DNA from: Lentilactobacillus farraginis DSM 18382 = JCM 14108
GTDB taxonomy: Bacteria; Bacillota; Bacilli; Lactobacillales; Lactobacillaceae
DNA: 64,000 bases
Assembly (NCBI RefSeq): GCF_000583655.1
Contig: NZ_BAKI01000008.1
Coordinates: 1-64,000 of the forward strand
Reading direction: 5' to 3'
How positions within the stretch are numbered: the stretch's first letter is position 1; each line of letters opens with the position of its first letter. The notes under the pieces were generated by a model that was given only the letters and a program-made list of their open reading frames with translations, ran no database searches and was not told the DNA's origin. Positions 1 through 7,602 of this stretch are shown here, piece after piece. The position numbers were made by a program, and so were the translations under genes.

Positions 1-67
1 AATTATATCTCTTCCTCTGTATGTAATAATGAACCGTTTATTCATCAAAAAACATTAATTAACCCGC

Positions 68-92
68 CATCAGCCACAGCTGGTGTTTTTTT
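68..92 (+). terminator. Intrinsic terminator of an upstream gene
   Basis: A 7-bp stem (CATCAGC with GCTGGTG, one G-T pair) and a CACA loop are followed by seven T. The gene it would end lies outside the window to the left. Confidence 0.5.
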
Positions 93-163
93 AACAAACA
101 AAATCAAATCTAAAAATAGCCACCCTGAATCAATCTATTAAATTTAAAGCTATCACATTTAAG

Positions 164-206
164 AATGTTGTCAGAAAGGCCTTTCAACAACATTTTCCTT
201 TTTTAA
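164..206. terminator. Inverted repeat with T tract, terminator-like
   Basis: AATGTTGT at 164-171 pairs with ACAACATT near 187-194, with a GAAAGG/CCTTTC inner stem, followed by a T-rich run. It lies just upstream of the promoter at 231-259. It could be a second terminator for the gene to the left or a protein-binding palindrome. Confidence 0.4.
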
Positions 207-230
207 AATTAAATTATTTTCATTTTCTTA

Positions 231-259
231 TTTACTTTTCATTTTTAATCTGGTAAGAT
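231..259 (+). promoter_or_regulatory. Promoter of leader peptide and MHS transporter
   Basis: TTTACT at 231-236 and TAAGAT at 254-259 are separated by 17 bp. Almost the same 29-bp promoter, including the T-rich spacer, stands in front of the paralogous transporter at 20360-20388 on the other strand, so its conservation supports the call. Confidence 0.65.
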
Positions 260-290
260 TCTATCAACCTAAAAAAACGAGGAAGAAATT

Positions 291-350
291 ATGAAAATCA
301 ATTCAATTTACAATTTAGTCATTATTGCCGTTCGTGTCGTCATTATTTAA
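291..350 (+). CDS. Ile/Val-rich leader peptide, 19 residues
   Basis: An ATG after the ribosome site GAGGAAG opens a 19-codon frame whose C-terminal part is Ile-Ile-Ala-Val-Arg-Val-Val-Ile-Ile, then TAA. The stop is followed within 4 bases by GC-rich alternative hairpins and a terminator, the usual layout of a ribosome-mediated attenuator. A second leader with the shared Arg-(Val/Ile)-Val-Ile-Ile motif precedes the paralogous transporter at 20250-20327. The inferred role is to sense charged tRNA-Ile and tRNA-Val: a stalled ribosome would favour readthrough into the transporter gene. No independent match to a named leader family could be checked. Confidence 0.7.
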   Translation: MKINSIYNLVIIAVRVVII

Positions 351-437
351 CCCGCGGGCGCACTTTTGACTGCCCGCAAAAACGGGCAGAATTGGTTTTC
401 AAGCCAAGAACTGTCAATTCGGTTCTTGGCTTTTTTT
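351..437 (+). promoter_or_regulatory. Transcription attenuator with competing hairpins
   Basis: GCGGGC at 354-359 can pair with GCCCGC at 372-377. CTGCCCG at 370-376 can instead pair with CGGGCAG at 383-389. A third hairpin, GCCAAGAAC at 403-411 with GTTCTTGGC at 422-430, is followed by seven T and is a canonical terminator. TTGG at 393-396 can pair with CCAA at 404-407 and would break the terminator. The mutually exclusive pairings directly after a short Ile/Val-rich frame indicate attenuation; the exact switching logic is inferred. Confidence 0.7.
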
Positions 438-609
438 ATCCTTAAAGGAGTTGATTGCCAAAGATATAACTATTATGCCAAACGCTTTTATTAACCTGCA
501 TCCTCGCCACCGCTTTTATGACGATACTTGATATTTATCATCCAGGCCCGCTTGGTTGAGACTACCCAAATATCCAGTAGCCCTACTACAGAAAGAGAGT
601 TGACCTCAA

Positions 610-1932
610 ATGGAAAATACCAATCCAACATATGACACAACTGCCAAGTCTAACAGCCTGCAACGAGACCCGGTGAAAACCGTTATTTTTGCCTCAATGA
701 TCGGCACCGCAATTGAATTCTTTGATTTTTACGCCTACGGAACCGCTGCCGCTACATACTTTCCAAACGTCTTTTTCCCGTCGCTAACCCCAACTATTGC
801 AATGATTCTAAGCCTTTTAACTTTCGGCGTTGCTTTTGTCGCCCGACCGCTGGGGTCACTGCTATTTGGCCACTTCGGTGATAAACTGGGTCGCAAACGC
901 GCCCTGGTTGTTTCCCTACTACTAATGGGTGTTTCGACCGTCATTATCGGTCTGCTTCCCGGCTACAAAACCCTTGGTATCACGGCAATCATGTTACTTT
1001 GCCTAGCCAGGTTCATTCAGGGAATCGGCCTTGGCGGTGAATGGTCCGGTGCCGTTCTGGTCGCTACGGAAAATGCACCAAAGGGCAAACGGGCGCTTTA
1101 TGGCGCTTTTCCCGAACTAGGTGCGCCGATCGGCTTTTTCTTAAGTAATGGTCTTTTCTTCACGCTGGAATCAATCCTAACGCCCGCTCAAATGAACACT
1201 TTCGGCTGGCGAGTACCGTTTCTGGCTTCCGCTGTCCTCGTTATTGTCGGCCTATGGGTTCGTCGCAAAATGCAGGAAACCCCACTCTTCCGATTAGCTC
1301 AGCAGCAAAACACCGTTGAAAAAGCACCTTTAGTTGAAGTTTTCCGTAAAAACTGGCGCCAAGTTATCCAAGGAGCGCTGACAATGGGTGTTTCGTACAC
1401 ATTCTTCTTTTTGCTTTCAACGTGGTCATTGAGTTACGCAACCACGGCGCTCGGATTTAATAACCGGGAATGGCTGTTACTGCTAATGTCTGCCATCATC
1501 GTCTTTGGGATTATGATCCTTTATTCATCAGTATTGGCCGATAAATTTGGCCGTAAGAAAGTCTTAATTACCGGTACGATCCTAATCACAGCCTTTGCAT
1601 TCGCATTTCCATTTTTCTTCCAAGGGCAACACAACCTCTTTGGCAGCCTGTTTTTCCTCTTTATTGGCTTTTTCACCATGGGGATTGTTTATGGCCCGAT
1701 CGGTGCATTGCTTCCTGAGTTATTCCCTACCAATACCCGTTATTCGGGTGCCGGTATCGCGTACAACATGTCAGCCATTATTGGGGCCGCTTTTGCGCCG
1801 ACGATTGCTTCCTTCCTGGTAGATAAATGGGGCATTCACGCTGTTGGGACGTATCTGGCAATTATGGCAATTGTTTCACTAATCGCCTTGATCACTACCA
1901 AGGAAACCAAATCTATCGATTATACAAAGTAA
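610..1932 (+). CDS. MHS-family (metabolite:H+ symporter) MFS transporter
   Basis: This 440-residue membrane protein has the MFS layout of about 12 helices, with the motif-A loop GDKLGRKR after the second helix and the family-typical stretch IEFFDFYAYG near residue 38. MHS carriers are proton symporters for organic acids, osmolytes and similar small molecules; ShiA and ProP are relatives. The product of 18737-20065 is a close paralogue. Transcription probably depends on the Ile/Val leader and attenuator at 291-437, about 170 bp upstream. That suggests a substrate linked to branched-chain amino acids, such as the amino acids themselves or their keto acids. This substrate is an inference; the fold and family are clear. 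Confidence 0.85.
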   Translation: MENTNPTYDTTAKSNSLQRDPVKTVIFASMIGTAIEFFDFYAYGTAAATYFPNVFFPSLTPTIAMILSLLTFGVAFVARPLGSLLFGHFGDKLGRKRALVVSLLLMGVSTVIIGLLPGYKTLGITAIMLLCLARFIQGIGLGGEWSGAVLVATENAPKGKRALYGAFPELGAPIGFFLSNGLFFTLESILTPAQMNTFGWRVPFLASAVLVIVGLWVRRKMQETPLFRLAQQQNTVEKAPLVEVFRKNWRQVIQGALTMGVSYTFFFLLSTWSLSYATTALGFNNREWLLLLMSAIIVFGIMILYSSVLADKFGRKKVLITGTILITAFAFAFPFFFQGQHNLFGSLFFLFIGFFTMGIVYGPIGALLPELFPTNTRYSGAGIAYNMSAIIGAAFAPTIASFLVDKWGIHAVGTYLAIMAIVSLIALITTKETKSIDYTK

Positions 1933-1961
1933 ACTACTGTTACTAATTTTAGCAACAAAAA

Positions 1962-2014
1962 ATCAGACATTACCACTTTTCGAGACTTGAAGGTAGTAAT
2001 GCCTGATCTTTTTG
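1962..2014. terminator. Bidirectional terminator between convergent genes
   Basis: ATCAGaCATTAC is repeated inversely as GTAGTAATGcCTGAT around a short loop, with A-rich and T-rich flanks. It sits between the rightward MHS gene and the leftward gene at 2027-2362 and can serve both. Confidence 0.7.
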
Positions 2015-2026
2015 TAAATAACAATA

Positions 2027-2362
2027 TTATTCTTTTTTGTCATCAATTTGCAAAGACAAACCATCAAATAGTTGTGAAAGCTCCTTTGGTGACAAGAAAC
2101 TTCCCCTTTTGATAATTTGATTATCTAACGTAACTATCGGCAGCAGCTCACTGCCATCATTTGAAAATAAGGTCACTCTTTCTTCATCATCCAGTTTTTG
2201 AAGCTTTGCTTTGCTGCTAACTTCCACCACGGATAACTTATATCCGGCAAGAGCCTTCGTGAAACGACCTGCCTTCTTCAAAAGGATTAACTTTTTAAAA
2301 GCCTTAAACAACGCACTTTGTTCATTTTGACGGGCGTAAACCGTTAGTCTTTTCACTGCCAA
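2027..2362 (-). CDS. ArsD-like thioredoxin-fold small protein without cysteines
   Basis: A 111-residue soluble protein. Its C-terminal third, ELLPIVTLDNQIIKRGSFLS followed by PKELSQLF, resembles the ArsD metallochaperone pattern of a conserved LP, a beta strand, a G-x-Y/F turn and a final helix. ArsD carries As(III) on vicinal cysteine pairs, and this protein has no cysteine at all, so metalloid binding of that kind is not expected. There is no arsA, arsB or arsR nearby. It stands alone, ahead of a terminator at 2398-2438. The function is unknown and the fold assignment is tentative. Confidence 0.5.
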   Translation of the reverse strand: MAVKRLTVYARQNEQSALFKAFKKLILLKKAGRFTKALAGYKLSVVEVSSKAKLQKLDDEERVTLFSNDGSELLPIVTLDNQIIKRGSFLSPKELSQLFDGLSLQIDDKKE

Positions 2363-2397
2363 ACATCCCTTCTATAAATAGAGCAGACTTAACACAA

Positions 2398-2438
2398 AAC
2401 CAGGACCCAACATTAAGTTAAACAATGTCGGGTCCTGG
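2398..2438 (-). terminator. Strong terminator following the structured RNA
   Basis: A 15-bp arm pair (CCAGGACCC with GGGTCCTGG plus ACATT/AATGT) has a short loop, with TTTTGTGTT on the minus-strand 3' side. It would end transcription coming from the 2490-2670 RNA or from cls. Confidence 0.7.
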
Positions 2439-2489
2439 TTTACACATTGTGGCTATCCGGATTATCATCCAGCCACATTCGAGATGGTA

Positions 2490-2670
2490 TCTTGTGAAAG
2501 GTATTAGACCAATCATTGACCAAATCGGCTGGTCGGGTATTGTGTTACATTATATCTCTGTCGTTAGGCGGCAAACTACTCGGATCTGGATTCGATGACC
2601 CAGCGCCTGATTAATTTCTGCTGTTATCCCTCATTTGCCAAGCAGGTGATTAGTCTGTTCACCTTTCACC
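2490..2670 (-). ncRNA. ssrS: Probable 6S RNA
   Basis: The gap between cls and the ArsD-like gene has a sigma-70-type promoter on the minus strand: TATAAT at 2674-2679 and TTGTAA 18 bp further upstream. The RNA starting near 2670 closes on itself about 180 nt later. GTGAAAGGT pairs with ACCTTTCAC, and AGACTAATCA pairs with TGATTGGTCT, giving about 19 bp of closing stem. Inside is a large open region with a small 3'-side hairpin (GACCA/TGGTC) and an inner stem (AGGCG/CGCCT). A rod with a central bubble and a 3'-strand hairpin is the 6S RNA plan, which mimics an open promoter and binds sigma-A RNA polymerase. The length fits. Identity rests on fold only. Confidence 0.55.
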
Positions 2671-2736
2671 ATTATTATACGATGATTCCTGGGTCGTTTA
2701 CAAATGATTAGGCTTATATTCGACGCCCGCCAACAC

Positions 2737-4197
2737 CTAAAGGATCGGTGACAGCAGTCGACTGAAAGTCTGCTTAAACTTAAGCCATAACGACTGCCGC
2801 TCAAACATCGCCGGCGTCTGTAATTCACTGACGGCAATATCATCTAAATAAATGTCACGCATTTGCTTAGCAAATTTTTCATCATAAATAAACGAATTAA
2901 TTTCAAAATTCAGTTTGAAACTGCGATAGTCCAAATTAGCAGAGCCAACCGAAGCAATTTCATCATCGATCACCATTGTCTTGGCATGCATAAAGCCATT
3001 GCCGTAATAGTAGATCTTCACTCCCTGTTCGGCCAACTGACGGGCATAATATTGGGTTGCCCGGTAAACAAACGGATGATCAGGCATGCTGGGAATCATA
3101 ATCCGTACATCAACGCCCGACATCGCCGCGATCCGCAAAGCGTCCAAAACACTGTCATCCGGAATCAAATAAGGTGATTGGATCCAGCAATACTTGGTCG
3201 CCATGGTAATTAACTTAATATAGCCCATTTTAATCTGCTGAAGATCGGAATCCGGTCCACTGGATACAATCTGCATATTAACATTGCCCTTGGTAGTGGT
3301 AACCGGGAAATATTTGGCCTGCACTTGATCCTCATCAATTTGCCCCCGGGGACTGGTTGCGTTCCAATCCAAAATGAACCGAGCTTGCAAACCGAAGACG
3401 CCCGACCCGATAATGCGAATATGCGTATCACGCCAATTACCAAACTTTTTCTTACGGCCCAAATACTGGTCACCAATATTAAAACCGCCAGTATAGCCGA
3501 TTTTACCATCAATCACAATAATCTTTCTATGATCACGAAAGTTAATCCGGAAGTCCAATAAGACCGATCGCGTATTCAAGAACGGATAAGCATGACCGCC
3601 GGCTTCGGCTAATGGCTGAAAGAATTTCCGGGTAGTCCCCATCGATCCCCAAGAATCATAAATGACCCGGACTTCAACGCCTTGCTTGGCCTTGGCAATT
3701 AATAAATCCCGAATCTCATTACCAATTCGATCATTATAAAACGTGTAGAATTCAATATGAATACTTTTCTTCGCGCTTTCAATATCCTCGATAATGCGAT
3801 GGAAAAGCTCATTACCGTTTGTAAAAATATGAACTTTATTTTGACGGGCCAAAAAAGCCGAATCGGTGGTCATAAACATGTCGACCGCGTTGCGATTTTT
3901 CCGAACAACCTCATCAGCTGGTGTCTTATCCGCATGGCCCAACTGGCTTCGTTGCTCCTTAAGCCGTTCATCCAACTGCATCTGCACGTGTTTATGTAAT
4001 TTAAACAACCGGTTTTTCGGTAGTTTACGTCCCAAAAAGGCGTAGGCAATAAACCCGACCAGCGGCAGGAAAACCAGCACCAGCAGCCAGGCCCAAATCG
4101 CCGCAATATCGCGTTTTTCTCGAAAGACCGTCAACACAGCGAAAATCGCGTTAATGATGACAACCGCGTTAAAAATTGAAGATGCATCAATAGTCAT
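2737..4197 (-). CDS. cls: Cardiolipin synthase
   Basis: This 486-residue protein has two N-terminal transmembrane helices and two phospholipase-D HKD motifs, HRKIIVIDGKIGYTGG near residue 220 and HAKTMVIDDEIASVGSAN near residue 400. That arrangement is diagnostic of bacterial Cls, which joins two phosphatidylglycerols into cardiolipin and glycerol at the cytoplasmic membrane. The start follows GGAGGG at 7 bases. It appears to be a single-gene unit reading left. The length is normal for the family and no key residue is missing. Confidence 0.93.
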   Translation of the reverse strand: MTIDASSIFNAVVIINAIFAVLTVFREKRDIAAIWAWLLVLVFLPLVGFIAYAFLGRKLPKNRLFKLHKHVQMQLDERLKEQRSQLGHADKTPADEVVRKNRNAVDMFMTTDSAFLARQNKVHIFTNGNELFHRIIEDIESAKKSIHIEFYTFYNDRIGNEIRDLLIAKAKQGVEVRVIYDSWGSMGTTRKFFQPLAEAGGHAYPFLNTRSVLLDFRINFRDHRKIIVIDGKIGYTGGFNIGDQYLGRKKKFGNWRDTHIRIIGSGVFGLQARFILDWNATSPRGQIDEDQVQAKYFPVTTTKGNVNMQIVSSGPDSDLQQIKMGYIKLITMATKYCWIQSPYLIPDDSVLDALRIAAMSGVDVRIMIPSMPDHPFVYRATQYYARQLAEQGVKIYYYGNGFMHAKTMVIDDEIASVGSANLDYRSFKLNFEINSFIYDEKFAKQMRDIYLDDIAVSELQTPAMFERQSLWLKFKQTFSRLLSPIL

Positions 4198-4333
4198 TTT
4201 TCCCTCCTGATGCAGAAATTAGTTTAATATTAGAATAGAACAGAAATATCGTTTTAACAAATCCGACGCTTAAAAACGCCCTAAATATTAAAAGATCCAC
4301 ATAAGTAAGTATACTAGAAAGAAGCGAAATGAC

Positions 4334-4483
4334 ATGACTTTTTTTGATTTTTTTCCCGCCGCTCTTCATGGTTTTCATACCGTGAGATTTATCCATTTTA
4401 TTTTTAACGAGCAGCCATTGATCGGAATCGGCCTGATCGTGGCGTTGATTCTGTACATGATTTATAAGATTATGAATCGTTAA
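4334..4483 (+). CDS. Small membrane protein, 49 residues
   Basis: This short frame opens with MTFFDFFPAALHGFHTV and has one hydrophobic helix in its second half (LIGIGLIVALILYMIYK), ending in a basic tail. A -10-like TATACT lies at 4310-4315. A very strong terminator follows at 4491-4535, only 7 bases after the stop, which supports an expressed rightward unit between the leftward cls and marR. The ribosome site is weak (AGAAAG). No family is recognised. It could be a small membrane regulator or a toxin-type peptide; I cannot tell which. Confidence 0.5.
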   Translation: MTFFDFFPAALHGFHTVRFIHFIFNEQPLIGIGLIVALILYMIYKIMNR

Positions 4484-4490
4484 TCAAACT

Positions 4491-4535
4491 AAAACGCAGT
4501 TCAAAAGCATGATTACCACTTTGAACTGCGTTTTA
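4491..4535. terminator. Terminator, 15-bp perfect stem
   Basis: AAAACGCAGTTCAAA at 4491-4505 and TTTGAACTGCGTTTT at 4520-4534 form a perfect stem with A and T flanks. It serves the small gene to the left and, in reverse, the marR gene to the right. Confidence 0.75.
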
Positions 4536-4662
4536 ATTGATTAATTATTGATTTAACATTTTTACAGGCATTTTTTGATTAATTATCAATATTGGTAAAT
4601 TTATCAAGTCCGGGACTTTATTTTAATAAACTGCTGCCCCAACCAAAGGATAACCTGTCCAC

Positions 4663-5106
4663 TCATTCATTCTTTACAGCGCTTTCCAGAGCTGTCAGCA
4701 GCTCTTCATTAACTTTCAGGGCTTGCCGGTACCGCTCAATGTTTAAATGGTCTCGGCCAACAAGCTCAGAAACTGCCTTAAGAATTACCGCCTGGCTATC
4801 TTTTCCCTTTTCGGTTAGCTTAACAGCAAACTGACGTTTATCATAGGGAACCGAACTACGGGCAATCCAACCATCTTTTTTCAAACGACCCAGTAAAGGT
4901 CTTAACTTGTTATTGGCCAGCCCCAATTCCAGCCCCAGTTCACGAAGCGTTTGATTATCACGTTCCCACAAATGTAATAATATTAAGTACTGCGGATATG
5001 TTAATGCAAACGGTTCAAGTGCCTGCTGATAAAACTTGTTAAATAAACGGTTGGCACTAAAAAACGTAAAGCCCAGCTGATTGGCTAACTTTATTTCATC
5101 ATTCAT
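4663..5106 (-). CDS. MarR-family transcriptional regulator
   Basis: A 147-residue winged-helix protein. The DNA-binding part runs around residues 50-95 (TLRELGLELGLANNKLRPLLGRLKKDGWI), followed by the wing with the typical YDKRQFAVKLTEKG. It is flanked by helices used for dimerisation. The gene is divergent from padR at 5284, so it may act on the promoters in the 5107-5283 gap, but no clear MarR operator was identified. It is a complete gene with a good start after GGGAG. Confidence 0.85.
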   Translation of the reverse strand: MNDEIKLANQLGFTFFSANRLFNKFYQQALEPFALTYPQYLILLHLWERDNQTLRELGLELGLANNKLRPLLGRLKKDGWIARSSVPYDKRQFAVKLTEKGKDSQAVILKAVSELVGRDHLNIERYRQALKVNEELLTALESAVKNE

Positions 5107-5218
5107 TCGAATACTCCCAATTATTGATATTAATTGTGAACAATTAGTTTTATCTTATCACACGTCCTTTTTTTGTCAATATCAAGATAATTAGCGCGCA
5201 ATTTACTGAAGAAAATAC

Positions 5219-5264
5219 TTGCATCATCCGTCGAAACGACCTATGATAGATAAGTCGCTTCGAC
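5219..5264 (+). promoter_or_regulatory. Promoter with operator palindrome for padR and efflux pump
   Basis: TTGCAT at 5219-5224 and TATGAT at 5242-5247 are 17 bp apart. An imperfect inverted repeat, GTCGAAACGAC at 5230-5240 with GTCGCTTCGAC at 5254-5264, brackets the -10 box. Autoregulation by the PadR protein encoded 20 bp downstream is the likely reading. The arms differ from the usual ATGT-N8-ACAT site. Confidence 0.6.
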
Positions 5265-5283
5265 ATATTGGGAGGGTTACATT

Positions 5284-5859
5284 TTGTACGAATTATTAAT
5301 TTTAGGTGTTTTAACGTCGCGAGACATGTCCGGCTACAAGCTGCGGGTCATTTTGGAAAGCAGCTTAGTTCCCAGGCGGGAGATTTCCAACGGCGTGATG
5401 TATCCTCTACTACGCAAATTAGCGGATAAAGGCTTCATCAATTTTATTGAAGATGATGACAACCCCCGAAATAAAAAGGTAGCTCATATTACGGCAGCCG
5501 GCATAACCCGGTTTCGCCAGCTTATGAACCGGCAGGTTGCCCGGGATGCCAAGCGGGAAGCCATTTTCCGCTTTAAATTCCGGGGCATGGCCGGTGTCGA
5601 CCAAACCACTCAGGAACAAATCCTGGCTGACTATCAGGCTGCTGAGCAAGATGACCTTGGTGTTTATCGAGAAGTTCGTCGTCATCTGCAGGAAAAGTAT
5701 GATGACGATCCCACAATCAATCGGCCATATATTATTTGGGCCATTCGTTCTTTGGAACTGAGCATCGCTATCTGTCAGGCGAAATTAAAATGGATTAAAA
5801 GTTGTCGTCAAGAAATTAATCAGGATAGGAAGCGATTGGAAAATGAACAAACAAAGTAA
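5284..5859 (+). CDS. PadR-family transcriptional regulator
   Basis: This 191-residue protein begins with the PadR winged helix (residues 1-70: LLILGVLTSRDMSGYKLRVI, then GVMYPLLRKLADKGFI and the wing) and has a helical C-terminal dimerisation half, the subfamily-2 plan also used by LmrR-like drug sensors. The start is TTG, placed 7 bases after GGGAGGG. The last 17 bases overlap the start of the efflux gene, so the two are translationally linked. It presumably represses the pump until a drug or phenolic ligand binds. Confidence 0.88.
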   Translation: MYELLILGVLTSRDMSGYKLRVILESSLVPRREISNGVMYPLLRKLADKGFINFIEDDDNPRNKKVAHITAAGITRFRQLMNRQVARDAKREAIFRFKFRGMAGVDQTTQEQILADYQAAEQDDLGVYREVRRHLQEKYDDDPTINRPYIIWAIRSLELSIAICQAKLKWIKSCRQEINQDRKRLENEQTK

Positions 5860-7417
5860 ACTAAACCAGTGGATTGCACTGCTGGCAATGGGGCTCGGTG
5901 TCTTTATGGGATTACTCGACGTAACGGTTGTTAACGTGGCCTTACCAACGATGGCTCGCGGATTTAACACCACCTTCACCAACCTGCAGTGGGTTTTGAA
6001 CGCCTATACATTGGTTTACGCTGTTACCTTAATGATCATGTCGAAACTTGGGGATATGTATGGCCGCAAGAAAGTCTTTTTAGGCTCACTGATATTGTTT
6101 GTGATTGCTTCGGCAATTAACGGGATGGCGCCCAGTCTGTTGATTCTAGATATTGGCCGCGGCGTTCAGGCTATCGGCGGTGCCGGAATGATGTCACTTT
6201 CAATGGCCTTGGTTGCTTCCAACTTCGAAGGCCGCCAACGTGGTCTGGCTCTCGGTATTTTAGGCTCCATCATTGGTGTTTCATCAGCGTCCGGGCCATT
6301 GATCGGCGGTTATTTGGTTGAACACTTCGGCTGGCCGGCCATTTTCTACGTTAACGTGCCGTTTGGCATTATTGCCGTTATCCTAACAATTTTCTACGTT
6401 GCCGAAACCCCCAGTTACGGTAAAAATCACAAAATCGACCTTGCAGGAATGGGGCTTTCCGCGATTGGTTTATTTGCAATTATTTACGGCTTGATTATTA
6501 AAGAAAGCCACCCCCACTGGTCATGGTTTGAGCCGCAGGTAATCGGGCTATTACTTGGCGGTCTGATCATTATGATTACTTTTGTTTTTGTCGAACTGCG
6601 GGTGACAGACCCGATGATGGACATAAAAATGTTCAAACGGCCGCATTTTTTAGGAACGATTGCCGTTGCCTTCTCACTAGGAGCCGGCATTTATGCCTAT
6701 AACGCATTTTTAACTGCCCTCATGCAGAATTACATCGGTTATTCCGCCGTTCAAACCGGGGTCCGGCAGCTGACAATCAGCGGCTGGTCACTGGTACTCG
6801 GCCCGGTTGCCGGGATTTTGAGTGCGAGATATTCCAAAAAGTGGATGATCGTCATCAGTTTGGTCATCGGTGGCCTGGGCTTCTTTTCAATGGCCAAGGC
6901 AATCAGTCCGACCGTCAGCTTCGTGGAACTCTGGCCCGGCATGGTTTTGATGGGCCTGGCAAACGGGATGGTCAACCCACTCTTGAATACGGCCGGCATG
7001 GAGGGTGCTCTGCCAAATGAAATGGGCATGGTTTCCGGCCTGCTTAACGTCTTTCGTCAATTCGGTACCACCGTTGGCGTGGTCGGCTTAGGCTTGATTC
7101 AAGACGCTCAGTTTAAAAACTATTTAAACGCCAATTTACATCATATCGCAATGCCAAGCCAGGCTTTAATTGGTATAAAAAATGCCCTTATTAACGCCGG
7201 CCCGTTTTCCGGTCACGGGATTGCGTTTTCAGAACGGCTGTCAAAAATGCCGTTTGCCCACGAACTGCAGCAAGTCGTCATTAAAGCCTACGATAATGGC
7301 ATGACCGCCGTTGCCATTACATCCGGCGTACTCGTCATTCTCGGAGCACTTGGAGCTGCCTTTTTAATGCGGAATCGCATGACCAATCAGGATATTGAAT
7401 TAAAGAAAGCAAAATAA
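5843..7417 (+). CDS. DHA2-family (14-helix) drug:H+ antiporter
   Basis: A 524-residue MFS exporter of the EmrB/QacA type. The first helix carries LLDVTVVNVALP (motif D1), the loop after helix 2 has GDMYGRKKVF (motif A), and helix 5 has the antiporter motif (GPLIGGYLVEHFGWPAIFYV). It expels lipophilic toxic compounds using the proton gradient. It overlaps the upstream padR gene and so forms a two-gene regulator-pump operon, closed by the terminator at 7430-7463. The substrate is unknown. Confidence 0.9.
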   Translation: MNKQSKLNQWIALLAMGLGVFMGLLDVTVVNVALPTMARGFNTTFTNLQWVLNAYTLVYAVTLMIMSKLGDMYGRKKVFLGSLILFVIASAINGMAPSLLILDIGRGVQAIGGAGMMSLSMALVASNFEGRQRGLALGILGSIIGVSSASGPLIGGYLVEHFGWPAIFYVNVPFGIIAVILTIFYVAETPSYGKNHKIDLAGMGLSAIGLFAIIYGLIIKESHPHWSWFEPQVIGLLLGGLIIMITFVFVELRVTDPMMDIKMFKRPHFLGTIAVAFSLGAGIYAYNAFLTALMQNYIGYSAVQTGVRQLTISGWSLVLGPVAGILSARYSKKWMIVISLVIGGLGFFSMAKAISPTVSFVELWPGMVLMGLANGMVNPLLNTAGMEGALPNEMGMVSGLLNVFRQFGTTVGVVGLGLIQDAQFKNYLNANLHHIAMPSQALIGIKNALINAGPFSGHGIAFSERLSKMPFAHELQQVVIKAYDNGMTAVAITSGVLVILGALGAAFLMRNRMTNQDIELKKAK

Positions 7418-7429
7418 ATCAGGAATCTC

Positions 7430-7463
7430 AAAAGTCGAGGCCTGACGTGTCTCGACTTTTTGT
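7430..7463 (+). terminator. Terminator of padR-efflux operon
   Basis: AAAAGTCGAG at 7430-7439 pairs with CTCGACTTTT at 7451-7460 around an 11-base loop. Confidence 0.75.
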
Positions 7464-7602
7464 TTGGTTTCATATGGCCACTCATATATTTTTGTTCAAT
7501 AACCCTTTTCGAAAAACAAGGCACTTTGCTTGCCCCAACTCAGGTTTGCGCTTACAATAACCTCGTTATTAAACGAATCAACCATAAGGAGGCCTCATTA
7601 TT

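Noticed and set aside
4187-4396. 69-residue leftward frame opposite the small gene at 4334
   Set aside because: It overlaps the cls start, lacks a ribosome site, and is the antisense of the better supported small gene and its promoter.
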